A DNA stretch of 64,000 bases. It comes from Actinoallomurus soli. GTDB taxonomy: Bacteria; Actinomycetota; Actinomycetes; Streptosporangiales; Streptosporangiaceae. The stretch is from positions 1 through 64,000 of the forward strand of contig NZ_JAMXMV010000010.1 of NCBI RefSeq assembly GCF_024055715.1, written 5' to 3'. The notes under the pieces were generated by a model. It was not told the DNA's origin. It saw nothing but the letters and a program-made list of their open reading frames with translations, and made no database searches. The position numbers and the translations under genes are program-made. Below are positions 8,096-16,391 of the stretch, piece by piece; position 1 is the stretch's first letter; the number at the start of each line of letters is the position of its first letter.

Positions 8096-8727
8096 CTCTG
8101 GGCCGCCAGCGCGGCGGCCAGGACGGCCCGCAGGTCCGGCGGCACCTCGCGGCACAGCAGGACCGCCAGGCCGGTGCTCGGCGCGGCGCCGGAGCGGGCG
8201 ACCGTCGCGCCGGCCGCGGTCTCGACCTTCGCGCCCTGTTCCTCCGGCCGGACGTCGCCGACCTCCGTCTCCCCCTGCTTCACCTTGATCCGGCCGTCCG
8301 CCTCGCGCCGGAACTCGTACCGCGTGTCGGACTCGCCGCGCCGGATCCGCACCCGGTCGGCCGCCACCTTGGCGCGCCACAGCGTACGTCCGCCGATGTC
8401 CTTCAGCTTGACGCCGTCGGCGGCGGACCTGACCACGGCCACCACCCGGCCGCCCTCGGCGTACCGGCCGTCCGTGCCGGTGATGGTGACCGGTGCGCCT
8501 CCGAGCCTGCTGGTGATCCGGGTCGTGACGCCGGCGGTGTCGACGGTCAGGAGCGGGCCGCCCGCCGCGGTGGTGACGCGCAGGTAGGCCGGTGCGGCGG
8601 ACGCGGTGGTCGGCGCCGGCGGGGCGGTCTCGCGCTCGCCGCTCCCGCCGCTCCCGCCGCCGGAGCAGCCGGCGAGCAGCAGCGCCGTCGCCGTCAGCGC
8701 CGCAGGGCCCCGCATCGTACGGTTCAC
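8092..8727 (-). CDS. Predicted lipoprotein of unknown function
   Basis: 211 aa, GTG start overlapping the upstream stop (GTGA). A lipoprotein signal peptide ends in LLLAGC at about residue 20, followed by a Gly/Ser-rich linker and an Ala/Pro/Thr stretch. The mature part repeats short beta-like segments such as LTVDTAGVTTRIT and RVRIRRGESDTRYEF, suggesting a beta-rich extracytoplasmic domain. I do not recognise the family. It sits between two glycosyltransferase genes with overlaps on both sides, so a role at the membrane in the same envelope pathway is inferred. Confidence 0.7.
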   Translation of the reverse strand: MNRTMRGPAALTATALLLAGCSGGGSGGSGERETAPPAPTTASAAPAYLRVTTAAGGPLLTVDTAGVTTRITSRLGGAPVTITGTDGRYAEGGRVVAVVRSAADGVKLKDIGGRTLWRAKVAADRVRIRRGESDTRYEFRREADGRIKVKQGETEVGDVRPEEQGAKVETAAGATVARSGAAPSTGLAVLLCREVPPDLRAVLAAALAAQS

Positions 8728-9833
8728 GCCGGTGTCCCCTCGGTCTCCGTCAGTACGGCCAGGTAGCCGGCCGTCTCCGCCTCCGGGGTGAAGTCCCGGC
8801 GCACGCGCTCGCGCGCCGCCTCGCCCCGCTTGGCCAGCTCCTCATCCGTCGCGCGGGCCGCGCGGTCGACGGCGGCGCGGCAGCCGTGCGGGTCGCCCGC
8901 GCGGAACGTGAAGCCGATCTCCTCGTCGGCCAGGTCGGCCAGGCCCCCGGCGTCGGAGGCGAGCAGTGGCAGCCCGAGCGCGGCCGCCTCCAGCGAGACG
9001 TTCGGCAGCCCGTCGTAGAACGAGGGCAGCGCGACCAGATCGCAGGACGCGTACACGCCCGGCAGCTCGTACCGGTCCAGGAACGGCATCCGCGTGTGCG
9101 GCACGCCGGCCAGCCGCGCCTCCATGCCCTCCTCGACCTCACCGACGAGGAGCAGGTGGAACGCCTGCGCGTGCCCGGAGGCGGCCAGCGCGTCGAGCAG
9201 GAAACCGACGCCCTTCTTGTTCTTGAGCTGCCCGATCAGGCCGAGCACGCGCCGCCCGGGCCCGACGTGGGCCGCCCGCCACTCCCGCGCGCGGGCCCGC
9301 TCGGAGGGCAGCACCTCCCAGTTCGCGGTGTCGATGCCGTTGGCCACCCAGGTCACGGTGGCACCGGGGACGAGCGCGGACACCAGCGGGCCGTGCGACC
9401 GGGCGACGACGCAGACGCGGGCTGAGGCGCGCAGCGCCGTCAGCAGCGCCTCGCGGCGGCGCAGCGAGAAGACCCCGGTGTCGAAGTCGTTGCCGCGCAG
9501 CAGCGTGATCAGCGGGGTGCCGAGCCAGGCCGCCAGCACCGGCGCGCCGAGCATGCCGTACGTGCCGCCGAACGCGACGACGTGGGTGTACTCCTCACCT
9601 GCCAGCTCGGTCCACAGGCGGCGCAGCGCGTGCTCGGGATTGTCCTCCAGCGGGACGACGAGCAGCCGGCCGCCGGCCTCGCGGTCCACCTTCCAGGGCC
9701 GCGGCCGGTGGCTCAGGTGCGCGACGTCGATCTCGACGCCCGCCGCGCGCAGGCCGCGGACGATGCGGTCGCACGACTCCGCCATTCCGCCGCGGCTCGG
9801 CGGATAGTGCTCGGTGATCCACAGGACGCGCAT
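8724..9833 (-). CDS. GT4-family glycosyltransferase
   Basis: 369 aa from ATG 9833. The protein has the GT-B layout: N-terminal MRVLWITEHYPPSRGGMAES with the glycine loop, then VLGLIGQLKNKKGVGFLLDA at the domain junction, then PSFYDGLPNVSLEAAALGLP, which contains the E-x7-E donor-binding motif of GT4. It would move a sugar from a nucleotide-sugar to an envelope acceptor. The start overlaps the stop of the zinc-ribbon gene by one base (TGATG) and the end overlaps the lipoprotein gene, so it is tightly coupled in the operon. Donor and acceptor unknown. Confidence 0.88.
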   Translation of the reverse strand: MRVLWITEHYPPSRGGMAESCDRIVRGLRAAGVEIDVAHLSHRPRPWKVDREAGGRLLVVPLEDNPEHALRRLWTELAGEEYTHVVAFGGTYGMLGAPVLAAWLGTPLITLLRGNDFDTGVFSLRRREALLTALRASARVCVVARSHGPLVSALVPGATVTWVANGIDTANWEVLPSERARAREWRAAHVGPGRRVLGLIGQLKNKKGVGFLLDALAASGHAQAFHLLLVGEVEEGMEARLAGVPHTRMPFLDRYELPGVYASCDLVALPSFYDGLPNVSLEAAALGLPLLASDAGGLADLADEEIGFTFRAGDPHGCRAAVDRAARATDEELAKRGEAARERVRRDFTPEAETAGYLAVLTETEGTPA

Positions 9834-10189
9834 CAACTGTCGACCCAGTCGTTCCCGTCGTCGCCGTCGAAGCCGTCGCCGTCGTATCCACCCAGGTCGA
9901 AGCCGTCTCCCCCGTCGAACTGGCCCCGGTCGTAGGAGTCGAACCATGAGTACCAGACCGCGTCGTTGTACATGCCGGAGCTCTGTTCGTAGTAGCGGCG
10001 GCGGTAGCCGCGCGCCCATCCGGGGTGGAAGGGGTCCGCGTAGGCCTGCGCGGCGGCGCACTCGGGGCACAGCCCCTGAGGGTCGACGTGCCGGGCGCAG
10101 ACGGGCCGGCCGCAGCGGCACACGGTGACCGACGGCCGGCCGCACCGGCCGAGCACGAAGAAGCCGGTCGTCACGGCGCAGGGGTTCAC
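9833..10189 (-). CDS. Small Cys-rich zinc-binding protein with Asp/Gly/Tyr tail
   Basis: 118 aa from GTG 10189, overlapping the upstream gene's stop by GTGA. The first 50 residues contain CRCGRPVCARHV followed by LCPEC, a probable zinc ribbon or B-box-like knuckle. The C-terminal third is strongly acidic and rich in Gly, Asp, Tyr and Phe (DGGDGFDLGGYDGDGFD), probably disordered. I do not recognise the family. Its overlaps with a glycosyltransferase gene and an unknown gene indicate one transcription unit; the function is not predictable. Confidence 0.65.
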   Translation of the reverse strand: MNPCAVTTGFFVLGRCGRPSVTVCRCGRPVCARHVDPQGLCPECAAAQAYADPFHPGWARGYRRRYYEQSSGMYNDAVWYSWFDSYDRGQFDGGDGFDLGGYDGDGFDGDDGNDWVDS

Positions 10190-10911
10190 GCGGTCCTCCT
10201 CTCCGCCGCGGGCGGCGTCCACCGGAACGGCTCGGTCGCCACCGCCAGGACCCACTGCAGCTGGTCCTGCTCGGTGGGCGCCGGGCCGAGCTTCGTCGTC
10301 GCGCTGATCACCGTCCGCTTGCCGGGCTTGACCCGTACGGCGAGGGTCCGCGGCGGCGGGGTGTCCGGCCGCCGTACGTCCTGGCCGGGCTGAAGTGTGC
10401 GGCGGGCCGTGATCCGCTGGACGGCCTTGCTCTTGGTCTTGTGCTTGTGCTTGCCGCGCGGGTTCACCTTGTGGATCTTGCGGTAGCGGACCCGGTCGGT
10501 GACGGTCAGCTCCAGGACGCTGCCGTCCCGCAGCTCGGCCCGCACCGCGAGCCAGGGGTCCAGCGCGAACCACTCGGTGATGCTGCGGATCGGCTTGCGG
10601 ACCGGGAGCTGCCGGCTCGGCCCGGCCTTCTCCGGCACCTGGGGGCCGCGCAGGTCGGCGGTGATGCCGATGGCATCGCCCGGCGCGACGTCCTCGCACA
10701 GCACCCTGATCAGCGGGACCAGTACGGCGACCGTCCGGTCCGGCAGGCGCCACTTGCGCCGCTTCACCGTCTCGGCGTGCCGGGCGAGGCTGGCCACCAC
10801 GGCGTCCCACTCCGCCGGCGGGAGCGTGACGGACGCGGTGCGCTGCCAGACGAGTCCCTGGTGCACCGGGTGGAATCGCTCGATCGCCGCCCGTGTCTTC
10901 CGCCAGAACAT
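10186..10911 (-). CDS. Conserved-looking hypothetical protein
   Basis: 241 aa starting at ATG 10911. No signal peptide or membrane segment is visible. The middle has a basic stretch HKVNPRGKHKHKTKSKAVQR, and several segments look like beta strands (AVLVPLIRVLCEDV, LAVRVKPGKRTVISATT). The family is not recognised. It is the first gene of a five-gene run in which every junction overlaps, ending in the glycosyltransferase at 7253. The coupling suggests a cytoplasmic partner of the envelope glycosylation genes. Confidence 0.68.
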   Translation of the reverse strand: MFWRKTRAAIERFHPVHQGLVWQRTASVTLPPAEWDAVVASLARHAETVKRRKWRLPDRTVAVLVPLIRVLCEDVAPGDAIGITADLRGPQVPEKAGPSRQLPVRKPIRSITEWFALDPWLAVRAELRDGSVLELTVTDRVRYRKIHKVNPRGKHKHKTKSKAVQRITARRTLQPGQDVRRPDTPPPRTLAVRVKPGKRTVISATTKLGPAPTEQDQLQWVLAVATEPFRWTPPAAERRTA

Positions 10912-11005
10912 GGCCGGACAATATCAATCGGTTATCGCCCGAGATAAGCCTCAAATGGCACTCTCCGCCTCCACCGTTCGGGTCAGCGGCGCACGACAGG
11001 AGGCG

Positions 11006-12187
11006 TCAGGCGGGAGGCTCAAGAGAGTCGTACACCTGCGACAGCCGGGAACGGGACGCCGCCCAGGTGAAGTCCTCCCGGATCCGATGCCGTCCGCGTT
11101 CGCCCATCGCTCGGGCGGCGTCGGGGTACTCCAGCAGGACGCGGAGCACGCGCGCCAGCTCGGCGGGCCGGTCCGGGGCCACCAGCCGGCCGTGCTCCCC
11201 GTCCGTCATGATCTCCCGGACGGCGGGCAGGTCGGAGGCGACCACCGGGACTCCCGCGGCCATCGACTCCAGGATCTTCAGCGGCGCGCAGCCCTGGTCG
11301 AGGTTGCGGGCGCAGGCGGTCAGCGGCGCGACCGAGATCGCGGCGCCCGCCAGCCAGCCCGCCACCTCCGGGTGCGGGAGCGTGAACCGCCAGAGCAGCC
11401 GGTCCGCGACACCGACGCGCTCGGCGAGGCGCCGCAGCGGGCGGGCCCGGCGTTCCGGCACCGACGAGCAGATGACGAGCCGCAGGTCGGTCAGGTCCGC
11501 GAGCCGGGCGAACGCCCGCAGCAGCACGTCGACGCCCTGCCACGGCTGCAGCGCCCCGACGTAGACGAGGTAGCGGTCCGGCGCGTCGTGCGGGCGGGGC
11601 GCGGCCGCGGGCACGTCGGCGCCGTTCGGCACCAGGTGGATGTTCGCCTCGGGGACGCCCCGGCGGGCCAGCGCCCCGGCGATGACCCGTGAGGGCACCA
11701 CGACCGCGTCGGCGCCCTCCAGGCAGAGCCGCTCCAGGTCCGCGATCTTCGCCAGAGTGGCGGGGATGACCGACGGGCGGGTGTGCGCGAGCTCGACGGA
11801 CGGCAGCCCGTTGACCTCGTACACCACACGGTGGCGCCGGCCGGGGAGGGTGACCACGGGCAGCGCGCTCCACGGATCGCGGACGTGGCAGATCCGCAGG
11901 GTCTCCCGGTGCGGCTCGACGTGCGCGGCCACCCAGCGGGAGTACGCCTCGGCGCGGTCCAGGAAGTTGGGGATCTGCGCGCCGAAGCGCGCGATCTCGA
12001 TGCCGCCGGCCTCCCGCTGGTAGCGCGGCAGCGGTCCGCCGCCGAGCACGCCGAGCAGCCCGCCGCCGAACCGGGCGAACAGCTCGGCCGCCATGTGCCC
12101 GATGTGCACGGCCGACCCCTTGCTCGATGGGAAACGGTCGAAGGCGAAGTAGGCGGCGCGCACGGCCGCCGGTGTCGCGGAGGTCAT
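11006..12187 (-). CDS. GT4-family glycosyltransferase
   Basis: 393 aa. GT-B fold: N-terminal region with SSKGSAVHIGHMAAEL, central YLVYVGALQPWQGVDVLLRA at the start of the donor domain, and KILESMAAGVPVVASD carrying the E-x7-E-like region. It resembles GT4 enzymes that add hexoses to lipid-linked or polysaccharide acceptors. It lies 58 bp after the epimerase gene and before the five-gene overlapping run, all on the minus strand, so all may belong to one envelope-polysaccharide locus. Specificity cannot be read from the sequence. Confidence 0.87.
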   Translation of the reverse strand: MTSATPAAVRAAYFAFDRFPSSKGSAVHIGHMAAELFARFGGGLLGVLGGGPLPRYQREAGGIEIARFGAQIPNFLDRAEAYSRWVAAHVEPHRETLRICHVRDPWSALPVVTLPGRRHRVVYEVNGLPSVELAHTRPSVIPATLAKIADLERLCLEGADAVVVPSRVIAGALARRGVPEANIHLVPNGADVPAAAPRPHDAPDRYLVYVGALQPWQGVDVLLRAFARLADLTDLRLVICSSVPERRARPLRRLAERVGVADRLLWRFTLPHPEVAGWLAGAAISVAPLTACARNLDQGCAPLKILESMAAGVPVVASDLPAVREIMTDGEHGRLVAPDRPAELARVLRVLLEYPDAARAMGERGRHRIREDFTWAASRSRLSQVYDSLEPPA

Positions 12188-12245
12188 CCCGCCCGCTCCG
12201 TGCGTTCGCGGCGCCGCGGCGCGTACGCCCGCCGGCCTCCGGGGC

Positions 12246-13202
12246 TCATCGCGGCCGCTCCGTACGCTCGCGGTGCCACCGGACCTGGTCGGCCAGGCCC
12301 TCGGCCAGCCCGATCCGGGCGGACCAGCCGAGGAGACGCTCGGCCCTCGCGGTGTCCGCCCACGTACGGGTCGCGTCGCCGGCCGCCGGAGCGTACGCGC
12401 GCACTCGCGGCCGTACGCCCAGCAGGCCGGCGAGCAGGTCGATCGCGTCCCGGACCGTGGCCGGCTCGGGATGGCCGACGTTGAGCACGGTGCCCGGCGG
12501 CAGGTCGGCGCCGGCCGCGGCGAGGGTCGCGGCCGTGACGTCGGCGACGTGGGTGAAGGCGCGCGACTGGCGGCCGTCCCCGAAGACCGGCAGCGGCCGG
12601 TCGCGCCGGGCCGCCTCGACGAACCGGTGGAAGGCCATGTCGGGGCGCTGGCGCGGGCCGTAAACCGAGAAGTAGCGCAGGGTCACCGCCGGCAGCCCCT
12701 CCTCCACCGCCTGGGCGGCGAGGCGCTCGACGGCGACCTTGCTCCGCGCGTACGGGCTCGCGGGACGCGGTGGATCGTCCTCCCGGTGCGGGCGGGCCCC
12801 GGCGGAGCCGTACACCGAGGAGCTCGACGCGACGATCACGCGCGGGCGGCGGCCGGGCGGAGCGCCCAGGCAGGCGGCGAGCAGCCGCCGTGTGGCGGTG
12901 ACGTTGTCGCGCTCGGTGGCCGCCTCGCCGGCGCCCCAGGAGCTGCGCACCCCGGGCCGGCCGGCCAGGTGGACGACCGCGTCCGCGTCGGCGAGCTTGG
13001 TCAGGTCGTCGGCCGCCAGGTCGGTCTCGACGAGGGTGACGCCGGCCCGGTCGGCGAGCGCCGCCCACGTTGCCCGAGCGGCGTCCGGCGCGGCGGACCG
13101 GCAGAGCGCGTCGACGGCGAGCACCTCATGGCCCGCCCCGGCGAACGCCTCCGCCACATGGCCGCCGACGAACCCGGCCGCTCCCGTCACCACCACCCGC
13201 AC
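12246..13202 (-). CDS. NAD-dependent sugar epimerase/dehydratase
   Basis: 318 aa, GTG start. Extended SDR enzyme: the Rossmann motif is VVTGAAGFVGGHVAE at residues 4-18, the catalytic region has SSSSVYGSAG with YARSK (Tyr-x3-Lys) about 25 residues later, and a C-terminal substrate domain ends in SARIGLAEGLADQVRW. This matches UDP-glucose/GalNAc 4-epimerase-like proteins that act on nucleotide sugars. It probably supplies an activated sugar to the downstream glycosyltransferases. Whether it epimerises or dehydrates is not decidable here. Confidence 0.88.
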   Translation of the reverse strand: MRVVVTGAAGFVGGHVAEAFAGAGHEVLAVDALCRSAAPDAARATWAALADRAGVTLVETDLAADDLTKLADADAVVHLAGRPGVRSSWGAGEAATERDNVTATRRLLAACLGAPPGRRPRVIVASSSSVYGSAGARPHREDDPPRPASPYARSKVAVERLAAQAVEEGLPAVTLRYFSVYGPRQRPDMAFHRFVEAARRDRPLPVFGDGRQSRAFTHVADVTAATLAAAGADLPPGTVLNVGHPEPATVRDAIDLLAGLLGVRPRVRAYAPAAGDATRTWADTARAERLLGWSARIGLAEGLADQVRWHRERTERPR

Positions 13203-13211
13203 GTGCGCACC

Positions 13212-13970
13212 TTAGTGGACGGCTGTCGCTTGAGATGCGGTCCATTGTCCGATCCGCCGGATCAGCTCGGGGGTCGCGGCGCTCTCGGCGTGCCCGTACC
13301 CGGGCTCGATCCACAGCTCGCGCGGGTCGCGGGCCGCGGCGTAGAGCTGTTCGGCGTGCTCGACCGGCAGGAAGGGGTCCCGGTCGCCGTGGACGACGAG
13401 GAGCGGCGTCGGCGCGATGCGCTCCGCGACCTCGTGCGGCGCGGCGGGCACCGTCGCCCACGAACCACCCGCGATCCGCGTCCTCTTGACGAGGCGTGCG
13501 GCCAGGCGGCCCGACCGGCGCTCGATCGCCCAGTGCACGCGGCGCATCGGCTTGGTGTCGCGGTAGTACCAGCGGGCCGGCGCGCTCACCGCGGCGACCG
13601 CGTCGACGCCGCCGAGCAGGGCCGTGTGCCGGACGACGACGGCGCCGCCCATCGAGAAGCCGACGAGCCCGACGTGCCGATACCCGAGGTGGCGGGCGTG
13701 CCGGACGGCCGCATCGACGTCGAGGATCTCCCGGTCACCGACCGTGGACCGGCCGCCGGACCGCCCGTGGCCGCGGAAGTCGATCGCGATGACGCCACCG
13801 GTCTCGCCGAGCACCCTGGCGATCCGCCGCGTCGTCGGCTGCCGCCACCCGCCGGTGAACCCGTGCGCGAGGACCAGGCACAGGCCGTCCGGTCCGGGGA
13901 GGTGACCGGCGTCGATGCGGACGCCGTCCATGGCATGCAGGGTCAGGGGCTGAACGTTCACGTCGTTCAT
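13212..13970 (-). CDS. Alpha/beta hydrolase
   Basis: 252 aa. Hydrolase landmarks are the oxyanion region LVLAHGFTGG, the nucleophile elbow GFSMGG (Ser at about residue 107), an acid in VVHGDRDPFLP and a histidine in GYGHAES. There is no signal peptide, so it is cytoplasmic. Proteins of this type are esterases, lipases or lysophospholipases with broad specificity. It sits 10 bp from the epimerase gene on the same strand and may be co-transcribed, but the substrate is not known. Confidence 0.87.
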   Translation of the reverse strand: MNDVNVQPLTLHAMDGVRIDAGHLPGPDGLCLVLAHGFTGGWRQPTTRRIARVLGETGGVIAIDFRGHGRSGGRSTVGDREILDVDAAVRHARHLGYRHVGLVGFSMGGAVVVRHTALLGGVDAVAAVSAPARWYYRDTKPMRRVHWAIERRSGRLAARLVKRTRIAGGSWATVPAAPHEVAERIAPTPLLVVHGDRDPFLPVEHAEQLYAAARDPRELWIEPGYGHAESAATPELIRRIGQWTASQATAVH

Positions 13971-14041
13971 CGTGCCCGCCCCGTCCGGCTCCCCACCCGC
14001 CGCCCCGGCCGGTGACGGCCTGGGCCGTCCCCGGCGGCCGT

Positions 14042-14083
14042 CCTCTCGGCCTCCGCCGTCTCGGCGGCCGGGGGGCTGAGAGG
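14042..14083 (-). terminator. Probable terminator hairpin downstream of CBS gene
   Basis: CCTCTCGGCCTCCGCCG pairs across a 3-base loop with CGGCGG and then GGCTGAGAGG, with small internal mismatches. It lies just past the stop of the minus-strand CBS gene. No T-tract is present, which is usual in this GC range. Confidence 0.5.
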
Positions 14084-14092
14084 CCGGTGGTC

Positions 14093-14521
14093 TCAGCGTT
14101 TGATGTAGTCGACGAGCTGCTCCCGCTCGGTCTCGAGCTCGGCGATCGTGCTCTTGACCACGTCACCGATGCTGACGATCCCCACGAGACGGCCGTCGCG
14201 GACGACCGGGAGGTGACGGATGCGGTGCTCCGTCATCGTGACGCGCAGCCCGTCCACGGCGTCGCCGGGCGCGCAGGTGCGCACGTGCGTCGTCATGATC
14301 TCCGACACCGGCGCGTCCAGCAGGGCCGCGCCCCGCTCTCCCAGCCGCCGGACGATGTCACGCTCCGAGACGATGCCGTCGATCGTCGAGCCGTCCGCGG
14401 ACACCACGACCGCGCCGATGTTGCGGTCCGCGAGCAGTCGCAGGAGATGCCGCACGCTCGCGTCCGGGGCGATGGTCGCGACGTCAGCGCCCTTGGCGCG
14501 AAGGACTTCCGAGATTCGCAT
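14093..14521 (-). CDS. CBS-domain pair protein
   Basis: 142 aa from ATG 14521. It is composed only of two CBS motifs: the first around IGAVVVSADGSTIDGIVSERD and the second around RIRHLPVVRDGRLVGIVSIGD. Stand-alone CBS pairs bind adenine nucleotides (AMP, ATP, SAM or c-di-AMP) and act as sensors or bind partner proteins. Similar proteins in actinobacteria are often linked to hypoxia or dormancy responses. It has its own spacing from both neighbours and is probably monocistronic. Ligand and partner are unknown. Confidence 0.9.
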   Translation of the reverse strand: MRISEVLRAKGADVATIAPDASVRHLLRLLADRNIGAVVVSADGSTIDGIVSERDIVRRLGERGAALLDAPVSEIMTTHVRTCAPGDAVDGLRVTMTEHRIRHLPVVRDGRLVGIVSIGDVVKSTIAELETEREQLVDYIKR

Positions 14522-14589
14522 CCGCCGACCTCCCGATTGGTGGCGACCGGAACTCACTACGCCAAGCATCCTCCGTCCACGGGAGAACG

Positions 14590-15300
14590 TCACGGACTTC
14601 GGGAAACCGAGCCGGCGCCGTCGGCCGGTCCGGGAGATCCGCTGCCGTCCGGCCGGACGGGACGGCGGCCGGTCAGATGCGCGAAGACGATCGTGTTGTC
14701 CTTGTAGCTGTGGCCGTCGAAGTCGCCTCCGCAGGTGATCAGCCGGAGCCCGGCGAACTTCAGGGGGCCGTAGACGCGCTGCGTCGGGAAGTGTTTCTTG
14801 GACGCCCGCTCGACCGAGTCGACGGCGAAGATCGCGACCGTGTCGTCCGCGCGGGTGACCTCGACCTTGTCGCCGGGGTGCAGCCGGGCGAGCCCGTAGA
14901 ACACGGCCGGGCCCTTCTTCGTGTCGACGTGGCCGACGAGCACGGCCGGACCACGCTCCCCCGGTGTGGGGCTCTTGTCGTACCACCCCGCCAGCTGGGC
15001 GCGGGACAAGGGCGGTACCGCGAGCGAGCCGTCGTGTTCGAGGCCGAGACGGAGCAGGCGCGAGTGGATCCCGACACGCGGGATGTCGACCCGCAGCGGA
15101 ATGGAGCCGCCGAGGGCCGCCCCCGCCGAGGGGGCGGCCGCCGCGCCCGGCCGGGCCGCGCGCGGATCCGGCCGTGGCGGCCCGTGGTGCCGGCACGCGC
15201 CGAACCACAGGACCGCCGCGCCGGCCGCGATCAACCCGGCGGCCGCCCCGCCCTGGAGACGGCCGCCGCGTGATCGTGCTGATCGGTTACGAACGGACAC
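14590..15300 (-). CDS. Class F sortase
   Basis: 236 aa from GTG 15300. After a short basic start there is one membrane helix (LIAAGAAVLWFGA), a Pro/Ala linker, then the sortase beta-barrel. Catalytic residues are visible: His in LVGHVDTKKG, Cys in LRLITCGGDF and an Arg region near the C-terminus. Length and the class F-like sequence fit the actinobacterial group that anchors surface proteins. The gene overlaps the end of the adjacent secreted-protein gene by 14 bp, making that protein the likely substrate. Confidence 0.85.
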   Translation of the reverse strand: MSVRNRSARSRGGRLQGGAAAGLIAAGAAVLWFGACRHHGPPRPDPRAARPGAAAAPSAGAALGGSIPLRVDIPRVGIHSRLLRLGLEHDGSLAVPPLSRAQLAGWYDKSPTPGERGPAVLVGHVDTKKGPAVFYGLARLHPGDKVEVTRADDTVAIFAVDSVERASKKHFPTQRVYGPLKFAGLRLITCGGDFDGHSYKDNTIVFAHLTGRRPVRPDGSGSPGPADGAGSVSRSP

Positions 15301-15934
15301 CGGTCCCGATCCGCCGGCGAGCGAGAAGCGTCGTACCGCCCAGCAGCAGGGTGAGCCCGGCGAGGCCCAGCGGCACGCTGGATCCCTGAGCACCGCCGAA
15401 GCCGGTCCGTACGGGGCCGGAAGGGACCATGCCGACACCGGCCGGGCGGCCGGGCGCGCCCATGGCACGGGCGCGGATCTTCTTCACGGTCTCCCGGTGC
15501 TGCCCGAAGCCTCCTCCGCCGCCCGGGGCGCCGCCGATGACACTTCCACCGGCGACTCCGTTGCCGCCGCCACCACAGCCGCCGCCACCACAGCCGCCAT
15601 CGTCGTCACCGAAGGCCGCCCAGGGCGCGATGCCGCCGCCGCCGTTGTTGTTGTTACCGCCAAAGCAGCCGCCCGCGACACACGGGTCGAGGCCGTCGTC
15701 ACCGCCACCATCGCCGTCGTCGTCACCGTCCCCGCCGCGGACCAGGCCCGGGGCGTGCACACCGGCGGGACGCAACGCCTGGTGGGCGCCCGGGTAGACG
15801 GCAACGTGCTGCGCCCGGTGGTGCAGCCCCGCGCTCGCGTCACTGTGGACGGCCGCCGCCAGAGCGGGTGAAGCCAGCCCGATCGTCAGTGCGGCCGCTG
15901 AAGCGGTTGTCAGGGTCAGGTTACGGACCCTCAT
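15287..15934 (-). CDS. Secreted Gly-rich surface protein, probable sortase substrate
   Basis: 215 aa from ATG 15934. A clear signal peptide ends at SPALAAA. The middle is Asp/Gly/Asn-rich with long glycine runs (GCGGGGCGGGGNG) and several Cys. The C-terminus has VRTGFGG, then a hydrophobic helix (LGLAGLTLLLGGTTLLA) and RRR, the layout of a cell-wall sorting signal without a classical LPxTG. Its gene overlaps the class F sortase gene, supporting covalent anchoring. A strong hairpin lies in its 5' leader. No homologous function is recognised. Confidence 0.72.
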   Translation of the reverse strand: MRVRNLTLTTASAAALTIGLASPALAAAVHSDASAGLHHRAQHVAVYPGAHQALRPAGVHAPGLVRGGDGDDDGDGGGDDGLDPCVAGGCFGGNNNNGGGGIAPWAAFGDDDGGCGGGGCGGGGNGVAGGSVIGGAPGGGGGFGQHRETVKKIRARAMGAPGRPAGVGMVPSGPVRTGFGGAQGSSVPLGLAGLTLLLGGTTLLARRRIGTGVRS

Positions 15935-16391
15935 AAGTACCCCCTTGAAGTCAGCGGCAGCCTGGACCGCTCCCTGGCTGCCGGCATCGCCACCGCTCCC
16001 CTCATTCCCCCATCACCGACACCGCGATCTAATTCTCTCCGCTCTTGATGAAATGATTACGGTGCGGAACGGACACTTAGTGACATCCCCCGCGCCGCCA
16101 TTCCCAATCAGTGGTGCATCGGTCGACATAGCCCCCATTACGCAGGTTTCTCCACACGGCAGGTGGACGGGCCCATCTCTAGGACCACCCTCCCGGTGAC
16201 CTGGGATGATGCCGCACCCGGCGCAGCGGAATTCCCGAAATGTAACGCTTATGCGTGGAGCCGGATGAAGCCGCCTCCGGTAATCACCGACCGGCTCACC
16301 AGGGCCGCCGCGAGGACTCTTTCCGGCGACAGGAGATGACACATCACCGCCGAATTCCGGTTACCGGAAGAACGCCCTGAATATGCGCAGA
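15935..16391. other. Gene-free 457-bp leader/intergenic region
   Basis: This stretch upstream of the minus-strand surface-protein gene has lower GC patches (around 16025-16070 and 16230-16260) and no convincing gene. A GGGGG ribosome site lies just before ATG 15934. At 15955-15983 CGGCAGCC pairs with GGCTGCCG across a 13-base loop; this would form in the 5' leader. The length suggests a long regulated untranslated leader, but I could not match it to a known riboswitch class. Confidence 0.6.

Noticed and set aside
15935-16391. c-di-AMP (ydaO-type) riboswitch before the surface-protein gene
   Set aside because: Gene type and leader length fit, but I could not find the conserved core segments in the right order.
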